Assembly (NCBI RefSeq): GCF_020529025.1
Contig: NZ_JACNMM010000004.1
Coordinates: 62,001-126,000, forward strand
DNA length: 64,000 nucleotides
Origin: Oceaniglobus trochenteri
GTDB taxonomy: Bacteria; Pseudomonadota; Alphaproteobacteria; Rhodobacterales; Rhodobacteraceae
Reading direction: 5' to 3'
A program made the position numbers and the translations under genes. The notes beneath the pieces were generated by a model. The model was not told the DNA's origin. It worked only from the letters and a program-made list of their open reading frames with translations, and ran no database searches. Shown here piece after piece: positions 17,238 to 25,525 of this stretch. Each line of letters begins with the position of its first letter. Position 1 is the stretch's first letter.

Positions 17238-17735
17238 ATGAGTGTGCATGAACGTCTGGGCGCGGTTGGCGAACGCGGATTCATGGCCGATTACCTTGAC
17301 AGCCTGTCCCTGGTCGAACGGTTGCACCGGCTTTTGCTGGATGTGCTGAAGGATGAATTCGAGCGGGTGGGCGTGCTGGAAATCAACCCAGTGCAGGCCC
17401 TGCTGCTGTTCAACGTCGGCGACAACGAGGTGACGGCAGGCGAGTTGAAGACGCGCGGCTATTACCAGGGGTCGAACGTGTCCTACAACCTGAAGAAACT
17501 GGTCGAAATGGGTTATATGCACCATCAGCGTTGCGGCATCGACCGGCGCGCGGTGCGGGTGCGGCTGACGGCGAAGGGCCGGGCGGTGCATGACGTGGTG
17601 CGCAAGCTGTTCGAACGGCACGCCGAGGGGCTGCAATCGCGCGGTGTTCTGGGCGCCGACGGGGTCGAGACGATCAACACCACCCTGCGCCGGGTCGAAC
17701 GCTATTGGACCGACCAGATCAGGTATATCTATTGA
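17238..17735 (+). CDS. ldtR: MarR-family winged-helix regulator, LdtR-like
   Basis: A 165-aa regulator resembling LdtR of Liberibacter and relatives, which controls L,D-transpeptidase and stress genes. Visible are YLDSLSLVERLHRLLLDVLK (about 17-36), NPVQALLLFNVGDNEVTAGE (about 52-71), the recognition helix in GYYQGSNVSYNLKKLVEMGY (about 76-95) and the wing at DRRAVRVRLTAKG. GGAGAAG precedes the ATG. An inverted repeat directly upstream suggests autoregulation. The gene end overlaps the convergent DUF1194 gene by a few bases. The LdtR assignment is by remembered similarity; MarR/MarR-like fold is firm. Confidence 0.8.
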   Translation: MSVHERLGAVGERGFMADYLDSLSLVERLHRLLLDVLKDEFERVGVLEINPVQALLLFNVGDNEVTAGELKTRGYYQGSNVSYNLKKLVEMGYMHHQRCGIDRRAVRVRLTAKGRAVHDVVRKLFERHAEGLQSRGVLGADGVETINTTLRRVERYWTDQIRYIY

Positions 17736-18532
17736 CCGCGGGGCGGGGTCTGACCAAAAGGCCGCGCCTGCGGCGCGACGACATTGTTGATTGGCGCCTG
17801 TGTCTGCCCATGCGGGCCACCGGTCGCGCCTGCCAGGCTGCCGATGGCAAGGACGCGCAATTCGCGCAAGAGCTTGCGTTCGATGGCGGCGCGGTAATCG
17901 TCATAGCCAAGGGCGATCTCGACAAAGGCATCGGGGCCGCGAGTGACATTGGCGGTGAAATATCCCGAAAGCTCCCCCACATTGTCGGGCTGCCCTGCGC
18001 CGCCGGGCGCCCCCGGGCTGGCGATGACAAGGGCGTTGACGGTGATATCCGGCGCGGTGGCCACATCCTGCGGACGGGGGCCGGTGTTCGAAATGCCGTC
18101 GCCCGAGATATCCACCACGCGGCGCCAGCAGGGCGCGCGTTGGCCCAGCAGTTTTTGGGCAAATATCAATGCGGCGCCGATGGCTGTCGAAGGATCGGCC
18201 GGCTGACGCCGGGTGGCGCGCAGGCGATCTGTCGCCGTGTCGATGCTGCCCGGGCTGTCCAGCGTCGTCCAGGGCAGGATCAGCCGCTGATCGGCTGGCC
18301 CGGCCCATTCGAAGACAGCAAGATCGACATGGGCGCCGGGCATGGCCAGAAGCGCCTCTTGCACCGCCGGAGCGACAAGCGCCCCGGCCAGCCCGTCAAG
18401 TTGCTGGCGATATTCCGCCCCGTCGACCGACCCCGAGATGTCGAGCCCCAGCACCAGGGCCTGACGGCAACTGGCCGCCGCCGGGGTGGCAACAGCCAGG
18501 GCCAACGCCACCGCCGCCAGGCTGCGGATCAC
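17729..18532 (-). CDS. DUF1194 domain secreted protein (VWA-like)
   Basis: A 267-aa exported protein. The signal peptide (IRSLAAVALALAVATPAAAS) is followed by LVLGLDISGSVDGAEYRQQL, a metal-ion-dependent adhesion motif (DxSxS) of von Willebrand A domains, and VVDISGDGISNTGPRP, the second VWA strand region; both are hallmarks of DUF1194. The GTG start at 18532 overlaps the glyoxalase stop (GTGA). The C-terminal tail beyond about residue 235 is low in structure. Role unknown. Confidence 0.82.
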   Translation of the reverse strand: MIRSLAAVALALAVATPAAASCRQALVLGLDISGSVDGAEYRQQLDGLAGALVAPAVQEALLAMPGAHVDLAVFEWAGPADQRLILPWTTLDSPGSIDTATDRLRATRRQPADPSTAIGAALIFAQKLLGQRAPCWRRVVDISGDGISNTGPRPQDVATAPDITVNALVIASPGAPGGAGQPDNVGELSGYFTANVTRGPDAFVEIALGYDDYRAAIERKLLRELRVLAIGSLAGATGGPHGQTQAPINNVVAPQARPFGQTPPRGQ

Positions 18533-18957
18533 CAGTGGCCCGTGTTTTCCATGCTGGCCCAGGGTTCGGCCTTGGGCAGCGGATCGCCCCTTTGCAGCAG
18601 TTCGACCGAGACATTGTCGGGCGAGCGGACAAAGGCCATGTGGCCATCGCGCGGCGGGCGGTTGATGGTCACGCCATTGTCCATGAGGTGCTGACACAGG
18701 TCATAGATGTTGTCGACGCGGTAAGCGAGGTGGCCGAAATGGCGGCTGTCGCTGGGCAGGCCCTCGTCGCCATCCCAGTTGTGGGTCAGTTCGACCGCGG
18801 CGTTTTCCTGCCCCGGAGGCGAGAGGAACAGCAGCGTGAACCGTCCGCCTTCGTTGTCGATGCGGCGGGTTTCGACCAGGCCCAGAAGTTCATAGAAGGC
18901 CTTGGATTTCTCCAGATCCTTCACCCGAACCATGGTGTGCAGATATTCGATCGTCAT
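18529..18957 (-). CDS. gloA: Lactoylglutathione lyase (glyoxalase I)
   Basis: A 142-aa VOC-fold enzyme that converts the methylglyoxal-glutathione hemithioacetal to S-lactoylglutathione. MTIEYLHTMVRVKDLEKSKA starts the first half, with the metal-binding His at residue 7; VELTHNWDGDEG (about 54-65) carries the Glu and substrate residues; HFGHLAYRVDNIYDLC starts the second half with a metal His, and VSVELLQRGDPL provides the last Glu. The ATG at 18957 has AGGAGA 8 nt upstream. Translationally coupled to the DUF1194 gene. Confidence 0.92.
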   Translation of the reverse strand: MTIEYLHTMVRVKDLEKSKAFYELLGLVETRRIDNEGGRFTLLFLSPPGQENAAVELTHNWDGDEGLPSDSRHFGHLAYRVDNIYDLCQHLMDNGVTINRPPRDGHMAFVRSPDNVSVELLQRGDPLPKAEPWASMENTGHW

Positions 18958-19014
18958 GGCAGTTCTCCTTTTCAGGTCTGAGACTAGCATGACGTCGCCC
19001 GAGGGAAAGGGCGA

Positions 19015-20415
19015 TCAGAAGGTCGATTTCAGCCCAAGGCCAACGGTCAGCGACCGCCCGTCATAAGCATCCACGTTCGAACGGTTGCGCGAAAATCCGA
19101 CATCGAGGGTAGGCGCAAAGCCATAGGCATCGAGATCGCGGAAGAACAGCGTGGCGCCAAGGCTGGCGCGGGTATCCTCGCGCGGGGCGAAGATGACATA
19201 GGGCAGGTCATAGTCGCGCTGTTGCAGGCTGGCCCAGAGGCTGACATCGGCGCCCAGCACCGGCTTGCCCATGTCAAGGCTGACGCTGACATGGGCGCTG
19301 TCATAAGCGGTGCGATAGCTGTCGGAGTCGGACCGCGCCACCCCGACCTGCGCGCTGAGCAGGTTGCCGCCGCGCAGCGCAAAGGAAAGGGCGCCGGAGA
19401 CGGAATAGACCATGGAATCGTCGATGCGCCGGTCCAGGCGCCAGTTCTTTTCGACCGCCCCGCGCAGTTGCGCCTGGGTGGTGTCGTTCAACGCGAAACG
19501 GCGGCTGACGGCGGCCTGCGCGCTGCGGCTGCGGGCGGTGTCGCCGGTCCAGCTGTGTTCAAGATCGAAGGTGAAAGTGGTGAGCGCCTTGCCGTCGGGC
19601 GCGGCCCGGGTGTGGCCAAAGCCCAGCGTGACCTCGCGGTAATTGTAATCGCTGGCGCGGGCCTCGGGCGCCATTTCCTTTGCCGATTGCGACAGGGAAT
19701 AGATCTGCGCATCCGCGCCGAGCGACAGCCAGCTCTTGTGCCTTTTGCCTTCGTCAATGCGGTATTGCAACGCGCCCTCAAGCGAATATTCGAGCCCCGA
19801 AAGCGCCTTCTCGCTGCCCTCAAGCACACGCGAGAGCGAGCCGAAACGTTCGGTATCGTGCTGCGATCCGTTGTTGATGTTCGATGACGGCCGGACCCCG
19901 AAATTGAACCGGAACGACAGCGGATTGGCGGCGCGCACATGGCGGTAGTCGCTGGCGACCCGCCGGGCCGTTGCCTTGTCGGGGGCATATTGCGCGGCGC
20001 GGCGCAGCCAAATCTGTGCCCGGGTCCGCGCGCCCATCTGGTTCAGGGCGCCGGCCGTCACATCGGCGGCCAGGTATTTCTCGCCATCGGTCCGGGCGGC
20101 CGAAAAGGCCCGCCGCCCCGCCGCGACGGCGGGTTTCAGGCGGGCCATGCGCAGTTCGGCCTGGGCCAGGATCACCAGCGCGGCAAAATCCTTCGGGTCG
20201 CGTTGCAGCAGGATCTGCGCAAGGTCGCGCGCGGCGGCGCTTTCGCCGTCGTTCAGGAGGGTGGCGGCCACCCGGCGCGATTCCGGGATCGACAGGCGGA
20301 TCGAATCGCCCGTCTGCGCGACGCCCGCCAACGGCCCGGCCCAAAGCACGAGGGCCGTGGCGCCAAGCAGCCGGCTGATCCGATCAATCCGCAGTGGTAA
20401 AGACACCAAGCTCAC
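19015..20415 (-). CDS. Surface lipoprotein assembly modifier (Slam, DUF560) outer-membrane translocon
   Basis: An outer-membrane protein of about 466 aa. After a signal peptide (RISRLLGATALVLWAGPLAG) comes a helical TPR-like domain (residues about 30-150 of the mature protein; AARDLAQILLQRDPKDFAAL) and then a beta-barrel with paired aromatic strands, ending in Phe (GLGLKSTF), as outer-membrane barrels do. NFGVRPSSNINNGS is the DUF560 barrel entry. Slam proteins move lipoproteins to the cell surface. It overlaps the upstream lipoprotein gene by about 20-30 nt, which fits a translocon-substrate pair. Start GTG 20415 or 20406 is uncertain. Confidence 0.78.
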   Translation of the reverse strand: MSLVSLPLRIDRISRLLGATALVLWAGPLAGVAQTGDSIRLSIPESRRVAATLLNDGESAAARDLAQILLQRDPKDFAALVILAQAELRMARLKPAVAAGRRAFSAARTDGEKYLAADVTAGALNQMGARTRAQIWLRRAAQYAPDKATARRVASDYRHVRAANPLSFRFNFGVRPSSNINNGSQHDTERFGSLSRVLEGSEKALSGLEYSLEGALQYRIDEGKRHKSWLSLGADAQIYSLSQSAKEMAPEARASDYNYREVTLGFGHTRAAPDGKALTTFTFDLEHSWTGDTARSRSAQAAVSRRFALNDTTQAQLRGAVEKNWRLDRRIDDSMVYSVSGALSFALRGGNLLSAQVGVARSDSDSYRTAYDSAHVSVSLDMGKPVLGADVSLWASLQQRDYDLPYVIFAPREDTRASLGATLFFRDLDAYGFAPTLDVGFSRNRSNVDAYDGRSLTVGLGLKSTF

Positions 20416-21364
20416 GCGCCTGATACCCCTCGGAGGTTTCGGAAATCTCGATCCGGTCCAGCCGCTCCTGATCGCCGGCGGCACGAATCGCCAGAAGCTC
20501 GGTATAGGGCAGGGCGCGTTCTTCCTGGGTCACATTGCCTTCGTCGTCGGTCACATCCACGGTTTCGATGATGCGATAGGCGTGGAATGTCCCGGTCAGG
20601 CTGACCGTGCCGACGATCTCTTCGCCGTCCTTGCCCACGAAAAGGCCCTGGTAGGTGCCCGTGTCGCGGGTTGCCCCCTCGACGATGGTCGAGGCGGTGC
20701 CTTCCTCGATCACGCCGGTATCGGCGGCGATCGAGGTGGTGGTGAAGATGATGTTGGGCATCGGGCGCAGCGGCACACCGCCGACATCATAGGCGACGCG
20801 GTTGTTCACGCGGCCCTCGACGGCGCCGGTTTCATCAAAGTCGGCAATGTCGACCTCAAGCAGGACATCGCCCTTGACCAGTTCCAGCCCGCTGCGGTCA
20901 CTGAATGTGCGCACGCCGCCGTAGAGGCCGGAATAGACGTATTCGCCTTCGGTGGGCATGGTGGTCAGGTCGTTGGTCCGCGCGATCGACGTGCCGCCGA
21001 AGCCGAAATTGCGATAGCTGCTGGAGCTGACGGCCGAGACGGCGCCATTCTCGGTGCGCCGGAAGACGGCATAGTACCGGCGTTGCCCAGTTTCCTCGGT
21101 TTGAAGGCTGGTATAGACGCCGAAACCGTTCACCTCGGTACGGTCCTGAACGCGTTCGTAAACGCCATCCGGCCCGTCGAAGGGCAGGTTGTTGATGACC
21201 AACTCATCGTTCTCCGAGTCGTATTCGACCTTGTTCACCTCGTTGGAATAGGTGGTCGTGGCGACGGGGGTTTCCTCGTCCTCTCCGTCGGGGAAGAGGA
21301 ATTCGCCGCCGCTGCACGCGGCCAGGCCGGTCAGAGCGCCGACCGCCAGGTATTTCTTGATCAT
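20384..21364 (-). CDS. TbpB-like surface lipoprotein, probable Slam substrate
   Basis: A 326-aa lipoprotein. The signal peptide [17 protein letters not shown] ends in an LAAC lipobox; the mature start [15 protein letters not shown] is acidic and flexible. The later part ([20 protein letters not shown], about 260-280) resembles the GxFxGxxAxExGG signature of the eight-stranded barrel in transferrin-binding-protein-B-like lipoproteins. It lies directly upstream of, and overlaps, the Slam gene. The bound ligand is unknown. The promoter region has a TTGACT at 21421-21426 (complement) but no clear -10. Confidence 0.72.
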   Translation of the reverse strand: MIKKYLAVGALTGLAACSGGEFLFPDGEDEETPVATTTYSNEVNKVEYDSENDELVINNLPFDGPDGVYERVQDRTEVNGFGVYTSLQTEETGQRRYYAVFRRTENGAVSAVSSSSYRNFGFGGTSIARTNDLTTMPTEGEYVYSGLYGGVRTFSDRSGLELVKGDVLLEVDIADFDETGAVEGRVNNRVAYDVGGVPLRPMPNIIFTTTSIAADTGVIEEGTASTIVEGATRDTGTYQGLFVGKDGEEIVGTVSLTGTFHAYRIIETVDVTDDEGNVTQEERALPYTELLAIRAAGDQERLDRIEISETSEGYQARELGVFTTAD

Positions 21365-21540
21365 TGCTACTGCCTGCCCGATTTCGGATTTTTCCCGAGA
21401 GTCAGGAGTTTGGCGGCGCAAGTCAAGGCAATCGGAGTGGGGGCGGGGAAAAGGCGGGAGGTGTGGAATTTGCGCACCAAGGCGCTGCGCGTCTTGGATT
21501 GTGTGGCCATCGCAGGGTGGCCGCCGGACGGGACGCGCGG

Positions 21541-21569
21541 TTGTCAATTGCGGCCAGCGCCGGTATAGC
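21541..21569 (+). promoter_or_regulatory. Sigma-70 promoter of thyA-folA
   Basis: TTGTCA (21541-21546) and TATAGC (21564-21569) are separated by 17 nt. Transcription would begin near 21576, giving a leader of about 30 nt before the thyA ATG at 21607. Confidence 0.6.
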
Positions 21570-21606
21570 CCCGCTGGCCGACGCGCCGAGTCGGATGGAG
21601 AGCGGA

Positions 21607-22386
21607 ATGCAGCAATATCACGATGCACTGAGGCATATCCTGGCGCAGGGTCAGCCCAGCGATGACCGCACCGGCACCGGCACCCTGTCGTATTTCGGAA
21701 TGCAGATGCGGTTTTCCATGGCCGACGGATTTCCGTTGGTGACGACGAAGAAGCTTCATCTTCGCTCCATCATCCACGAATTGCTGTGGTTCCTGTCGGG
21801 GGATACCAATGTGGGCTATCTGCGCGACAACGGCGTTTCCATCTGGGATGAATGGGCGGACGATACCGGCGATCTGGGCCCCATCTATGGCAAGCAGTGG
21901 CGCGATTTCGGCGGCGTCGATCAGATTGCAGCGCTGGTCGAGTCGATCCGTACCACCCCCGACAGTCGCCGCCTCATGGTTTCGGCCTGGAACCCCGCCG
22001 ATCTGCCCGACATGGCGCTGCCGCCCTGCCATGCCATGTGGCAGGTGCGGGTTCTGAACGGGCGGTTGCACTTGCAACTTTACCAACGCTCGGCCGACAT
22101 GTTCCTGGGTGTGCCGTTCAACATCGCCTCCTATGCGCTTCTTCTGCACATGCTGGCCCATGTGACCGGCTATGAACCGGGCGATTTCGTTCACACGCTG
22201 GGCGATGCGCATATCTATTCCAACCACATGGAGCAGGTGAAGACACAGCTGGCGCGCACCCCCAAGCCCCTCCCGAAGCTTGAGATCGCCCGCAAGGTCG
22301 ATTCGATCTTCGATTTCACCTACGACGATTTCCGCATCACCGGGTACGATCCCGACCCGGCCATCCGCGCCCCGGTGGCGGTCTGA
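21607..22386 (+). CDS. thyA: Thymidylate synthase ThyA
   Basis: A 259-aa enzyme that methylates dUMP to dTMP with methylenetetrahydrofolate. [18 protein letters not shown] (about 19-36) holds the phosphate-binding Arg; the nucleophilic Cys is in [10 protein letters not shown] (about 138-147); [20 protein letters not shown] (about 157-176) and the C-terminal APVAV complete the active site. The ATG at 21607 has GGAG 6 nt upstream. Its stop overlaps folA (TGATG), so dTMP synthesis is coupled to dihydrofolate recycling. Confidence 0.97.
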   Translation: MQQYHDALRHILAQGQPSDDRTGTGTLSYFGMQMRFSMADGFPLVTTKKLHLRSIIHELLWFLSGDTNVGYLRDNGVSIWDEWADDTGDLGPIYGKQWRDFGGVDQIAALVESIRTTPDSRRLMVSAWNPADLPDMALPPCHAMWQVRVLNGRLHLQLYQRSADMFLGVPFNIASYALLLHMLAHVTGYEPGDFVHTLGDAHIYSNHMEQVKTQLARTPKPLPKLEIARKVDSIFDFTYDDFRITGYDPDPAIRAPVAV

Positions 22387-22886
22387 TGCTGTCGCTGGTG
22401 GTGGCCCGGGCGCGCGACGGCGCAATCGGCAAGGACGGCACGATCCCCTGGCGTGCGCCCGAAGACCTGGCGTTCTTCCAGCGCGAAACCCTGGGCGGCG
22501 CCATCATCATGGGGCGCAAGACCTGGGAAAGCCTGCCGGTGCGCCCGCTGAAAAACCGCCTTAACATCGTGGTCAGCTCGCAGTCGGTCGAGGATGCCCC
22601 TGTGATCTGCCGCGATGTCGGATCGGCCATTTCCCATGCGCTGGGGGCCGGATACCGCAGGGTCTATGGCATCGGCGGGGCGGGGATCTATGACGAGATG
22701 CTGAAGAGTGCCGACCGCCTGCTGATCACCGAAGTGGCGGTCGATGTGCCGGGGGCCGACACGTTTTTTCCGCCCCTCGCCCCCGACACCTGGCACCATG
22801 TCGGCGCCACCCCCCTGCGCGATGAAAACCCGGCCTGCGTGGTGCATGAATATCTGCGCAAAGCACAGGTGACAGGCCCGGAATAA
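22386..22886 (+). CDS. folA: Dihydrofolate reductase
   Basis: A 166-aa enzyme that reduces dihydrofolate to tetrahydrofolate with NADPH. LSLVVARARDGAIGKDGTIP (about 2-21) is the N-terminal strand and Met20-type loop, with PWRAPEDLAFF carrying the catalytic acid (Glu in APEDL). IIMGRKTWESLP (about 39-50) binds NADPH and folate, and YGIGGAGIYDEML is the second nucleotide loop. Translationally coupled to thyA, the usual pairing. Confidence 0.96.
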   Translation: MLSLVVARARDGAIGKDGTIPWRAPEDLAFFQRETLGGAIIMGRKTWESLPVRPLKNRLNIVVSSQSVEDAPVICRDVGSAISHALGAGYRRVYGIGGAGIYDEMLKSADRLLITEVAVDVPGADTFFPPLAPDTWHHVGATPLRDENPACVVHEYLRKAQVTGPE

Positions 22887-22928
22887 TGCGTCACTATCCG
22901 CGCCGTAGATACATTTTCATGGCCTGAT

Positions 22929-23264
22929 ATGACCACACTTACCCTTTACGGCATCCCCACCTGCGACACCTGCAAGAAAGCGATCAAGGCCCTGGAAGAA
23001 GCCGGCCACGACGTGACCTTTCACGATGTGCGGGCCGATCCGCTTTCCCCGTCGAAATGGGATGCCCTGCTGCTGCAATTCGGCGAAAAGCTGATCAACC
23101 GGTCCTCGACCACCTATCGCGGGCTGTCGGACTGGATGAAGGCCTCGGACCCGGAAGAGCAACTGGCCCAGCACCCCACGCTGATGAAGCGCCCGGTCAT
23201 CGAAACCGAAGACCGGTATTACCTGGGCTGGGACACGGGCGTTCAGGCGGCCCTGCTGAAATAA
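22929..23264 (+). CDS. ArsC/Spx-family (YffB-like) thioredoxin-fold reductase
   Basis: A 111-aa protein of the ArsC-related family. The N-terminus LTLYGIPTCDTCKKAIKALE carries a CDTC pair at residues about 12-15; KRPVIETEDRYYLGW (about 84-98) is the conserved cis-proline/Arg region. YffB-type members use glutathione or thioredoxin rather than arsenate, so arsenate resistance should not be assumed; no ars genes are nearby. The intergenic gap to folA is 42 nt. Confidence 0.85.
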   Translation: MTTLTLYGIPTCDTCKKAIKALEEAGHDVTFHDVRADPLSPSKWDALLLQFGEKLINRSSTTYRGLSDWMKASDPEEQLAQHPTLMKRPVIETEDRYYLGWDTGVQAALLK

Positions 23265-23284
23265 TCGCCACGGCGCAAAACCGA

Positions 23285-23322
23285 TCGGCGGGTTGGCGCG
23301 TATACCCCGTGTAACCCACCGA
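23285..23322. repeat. Inverted repeat before the DUF2177 gene
   Basis: TCGGCGGGTT (23285-23294) and AACCCACCGA (23313-23322) match in 9 of 10 positions around an 18-nt centre. It ends one base before the GGAG ribosome site of the next gene. Either an operator or a leader hairpin. Confidence 0.35.
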
Positions 23323-23334
23323 CGGAGTGCCGCC

Positions 23335-23733
23335 ATGCAGATCATCATCGCCTATATCGCCACCGCCGCCGTCTTCCTGGCGGCAGATGCCGTCATGCTG
23401 CGGATGTTCATGAAGCCGCTGTTTGAAAAGCACCTGGGCGATGCGATCCTGGAGTCTCCCCGGTTGGGGGCTGCGGTGGTCTTCTATCTGTTCTACGTGG
23501 CGGGCGCGGTCTGGCTGGTGTCGCTGCCCGCCCTGCGCGACGGCGTGCCGACCCAGGCGCTGGTGAACGGCGCGATCCTGGGGGCGCTGGCCTATGGCAC
23601 CTATGAATTCACCAGCTACGCGGTGATGCGTGATTGGTCGCTGGAGCAGGTGATCGTCGACGGCCTTTGGGGAACCGTCCTGACCGGCACCAGCCTTTGG
23701 GCCGGGGTGATGGTGGCGCGCGCCTTCGGCTAA
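23335..23733 (+). CDS. DUF2177 membrane protein
   Basis: A 132-aa inner-membrane protein with four hydrophobic segments (about 1-20, 45-68, 78-98, 105-130). IAYIATAAVFLAADAVMLRM, the LGAAVVFYLFYVAGAVWLVS segment and YGTYEFTSYAVMRDWS are the DUF2177 blocks. The ATG at 23335 follows GGAG by 8 nt. Function is unknown. Its end overlaps the convergent glycosyltransferase gene by 4 nt. Confidence 0.88.
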   Translation: MQIIIAYIATAAVFLAADAVMLRMFMKPLFEKHLGDAILESPRLGAAVVFYLFYVAGAVWLVSLPALRDGVPTQALVNGAILGALAYGTYEFTSYAVMRDWSLEQVIVDGLWGTVLTGTSLWAGVMVARAFG

Positions 23734-24767
23734 CGCATCCACAGGTTGGCGCGGCGCAACTGGTTGCGGATCTGGCGTTCCTTCCTGGGAAGGTTGGCGC
23801 GGTCGAACATGGCCCGCGCCTTCTGCCCGCGGTTCTGATAAACCATGCGCAGGATCGGCACATGGCCCTTCAACAGCTTCTTCAACTTGTTGGGGGCGGC
23901 CACGGTTTCCAGAAGATCGACGACGTGATCGTCCTCGCGTGCGTAGAGCAGGGGCAGCATCCGGTAATGGCAGCTGTGGGTGCCGTCCAGCATGCCTTCG
24001 GGCAGCGTGTCGCGCCCGCCGCCGAAGGAATGGATCACCAGCGGCAGCACCACCTGGTCAAGCCAGGGGTCAAGGGTTTGCGCCGCCAGCATGTCGGGGG
24101 GATCGTCGCGCACCGACAGGGCATAGCGCAAGAAGCGTTCTCCGAACTGGCGCGGGCAGGCGTGAAAGAACCACCCGGCGTTGAAGTAAAGATAGCGGCG
24201 CCAGTATTCGTCGGGTTGCGAGCGGTCCAGCGACGTGTCGAAATCCAGCCCGAACCGATCGTAGAGCGATTTCCAGATCGCGGTGTAGCCGGCCTGATAA
24301 AGCTGCGGTTCGGGCCAGGTGCCCTCGCGGCGCAGTGACGCCGTGGGGCGGTTGAAATCGAAGGGAACGTCGGACAGCGGCCCGGTGATCAGGGTGTCGG
24401 TGTCGAAGAAGACGAAAGGCTCGCCCTCGGGCAGGCAAAACAGCCCCTCGATCTTGTTGCCCTGGGGATAGGTTTCGCCGAAGTGGCGGGATTCAAATGG
24501 CAGGATCTCGGCGCCGAATTCGCCCGTCAGCAGGTCGCGCATATCGCGGTCAAGAAGGCGGGGGTCGTTCTTCCACAGCGGCCCCGGTTGCGGTTCGCCC
24601 AGGATCAGGCGACCGGCGAAATCCGGGTTGGTGTGGCGCAGTGAGGCCGCGAAAAGCGCCGCCTCGTAGGCCAGGCGCCCCGATTGCACGACGATGAAAA
24701 TGTTGAAACGCCCGTCTGACCCGGGCTTAGTGGGGGCAGGCGCGGCGGCGTTGGGAATTTCTGCCAT
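23730..24767 (-). CDS. Glycosyltransferase-like protein
   Basis: A 345-aa soluble protein with a GT-A-like fold. The N-terminal strand FNIFIVVQSGRLAYEAALFA (about 21-40) fits the nucleotide-sugar domain, and FVFFDTDTLITGP (about 115-127) contains a DxD metal-binding motif. FNAGWFFHACPRQFGERFL (about 198-216) matches the acceptor side of such enzymes. The C-terminus is basic (RGQKARAMFDRANLPRKER). No sugar-biosynthesis genes adjoin it, so donor and acceptor are unknown. Confidence 0.7.
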   Translation of the reverse strand: MAEIPNAAAPAPTKPGSDGRFNIFIVVQSGRLAYEAALFAASLRHTNPDFAGRLILGEPQPGPLWKNDPRLLDRDMRDLLTGEFGAEILPFESRHFGETYPQGNKIEGLFCLPEGEPFVFFDTDTLITGPLSDVPFDFNRPTASLRREGTWPEPQLYQAGYTAIWKSLYDRFGLDFDTSLDRSQPDEYWRRYLYFNAGWFFHACPRQFGERFLRYALSVRDDPPDMLAAQTLDPWLDQVVLPLVIHSFGGGRDTLPEGMLDGTHSCHYRMLPLLYAREDDHVVDLLETVAAPNKLKKLLKGHVPILRMVYQNRGQKARAMFDRANLPRKERQIRNQLRRANLWMR

Positions 24768-24884
24768 TGCGGCGGCCTCGCTCGGATGCCTCGGATCGGG
24801 CCAAGTATACCTGTCTGTTCCCGGGCGGAAAGACCGTTGTTGTGCAAGGTGGCCCGTCCTTCGGCCCGATTTTCGGAGATTGAA

Positions 24885-25460
24885 ATGGATTTGATATTGA
24901 TTCTGATTGCCCTGGGCGCCGCGATGGCCGTCGCCCTTCCCGGTGGCGGGGCACCGCCCGCCCCGCGCGACATGGTCAGGCCGCCGGTGGCCGATGTGTT
25001 GCCGCCACCCAGGTTCGCCCCCTTGCCCGAGGTTGAGGACAGCGAACCGCCAGCAGCCCTTCTGCCGCCCACCCCCGCGTTCGACGCCGAAGACCAGACG
25101 CCCACCGGCAAGTTCACCACCGCAGCCGAGGTGCGGATAATACTTGAGGCGACGCGGGCGAACTGGGTGGCGCTGCGCGACTACGAAGGGCAGGATCTGC
25201 TTTACTTCACGCAGCTTCTGTCGTGGCGGTGCGGGCTGCACCAGATCGAATACAGCATCAACGATGGCGCGCCCCAGGTTCTTGAGGCCGAACCCTGCCA
25301 CCTTGATACCGCCCAGCCGAACGCGATTACGGCGGAAACGACATTGCCCTATCTTGCCTTTCCCAAAGGGTCGGTGCAATCGGTCGGCGTTCAGCTGCTC
25401 TTCGATGACCTGTCGACCGATACGGCACGTTTCGAACGAAACGCCATCCTCATGCCCTGA
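24885..25460 (+). CDS. Hypothetical secreted protein
   Basis: A 191-aa protein I do not recognise. MDLILILIALGAAMAVALPG is a signal peptide or single membrane anchor; residues about 22-75 are proline-rich (RPPVADVLPPPRFAPLPEVE). The rest has a compact beta-rich look with two Cys (RCGLHQ, EPCHLD) that could pair. GGAG lies 6 nt before the ATG. It is divergent from the glycosyltransferase and 65 nt upstream of the GH13 gene on the same strand. Confidence 0.7.
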   Translation: MDLILILIALGAAMAVALPGGGAPPAPRDMVRPPVADVLPPPRFAPLPEVEDSEPPAALLPPTPAFDAEDQTPTGKFTTAAEVRIILEATRANWVALRDYEGQDLLYFTQLLSWRCGLHQIEYSINDGAPQVLEAEPCHLDTAQPNAITAETTLPYLAFPKGSVQSVGVQLLFDDLSTDTARFERNAILMP

Positions 25461-25525
25461 GCCGGGGGGGTGGACACTTGGGGTGCAGCCTCTAGCTTGG
25501 CCTTCAAAGATCAGGAGTTTCCCGC

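Noticed and set aside
22929-23264. Arsenate reductase activity for the ArsC-like protein
   Set aside because: It carries a CxxC pair typical of YffB/Spx-type members and has no ars neighbours.
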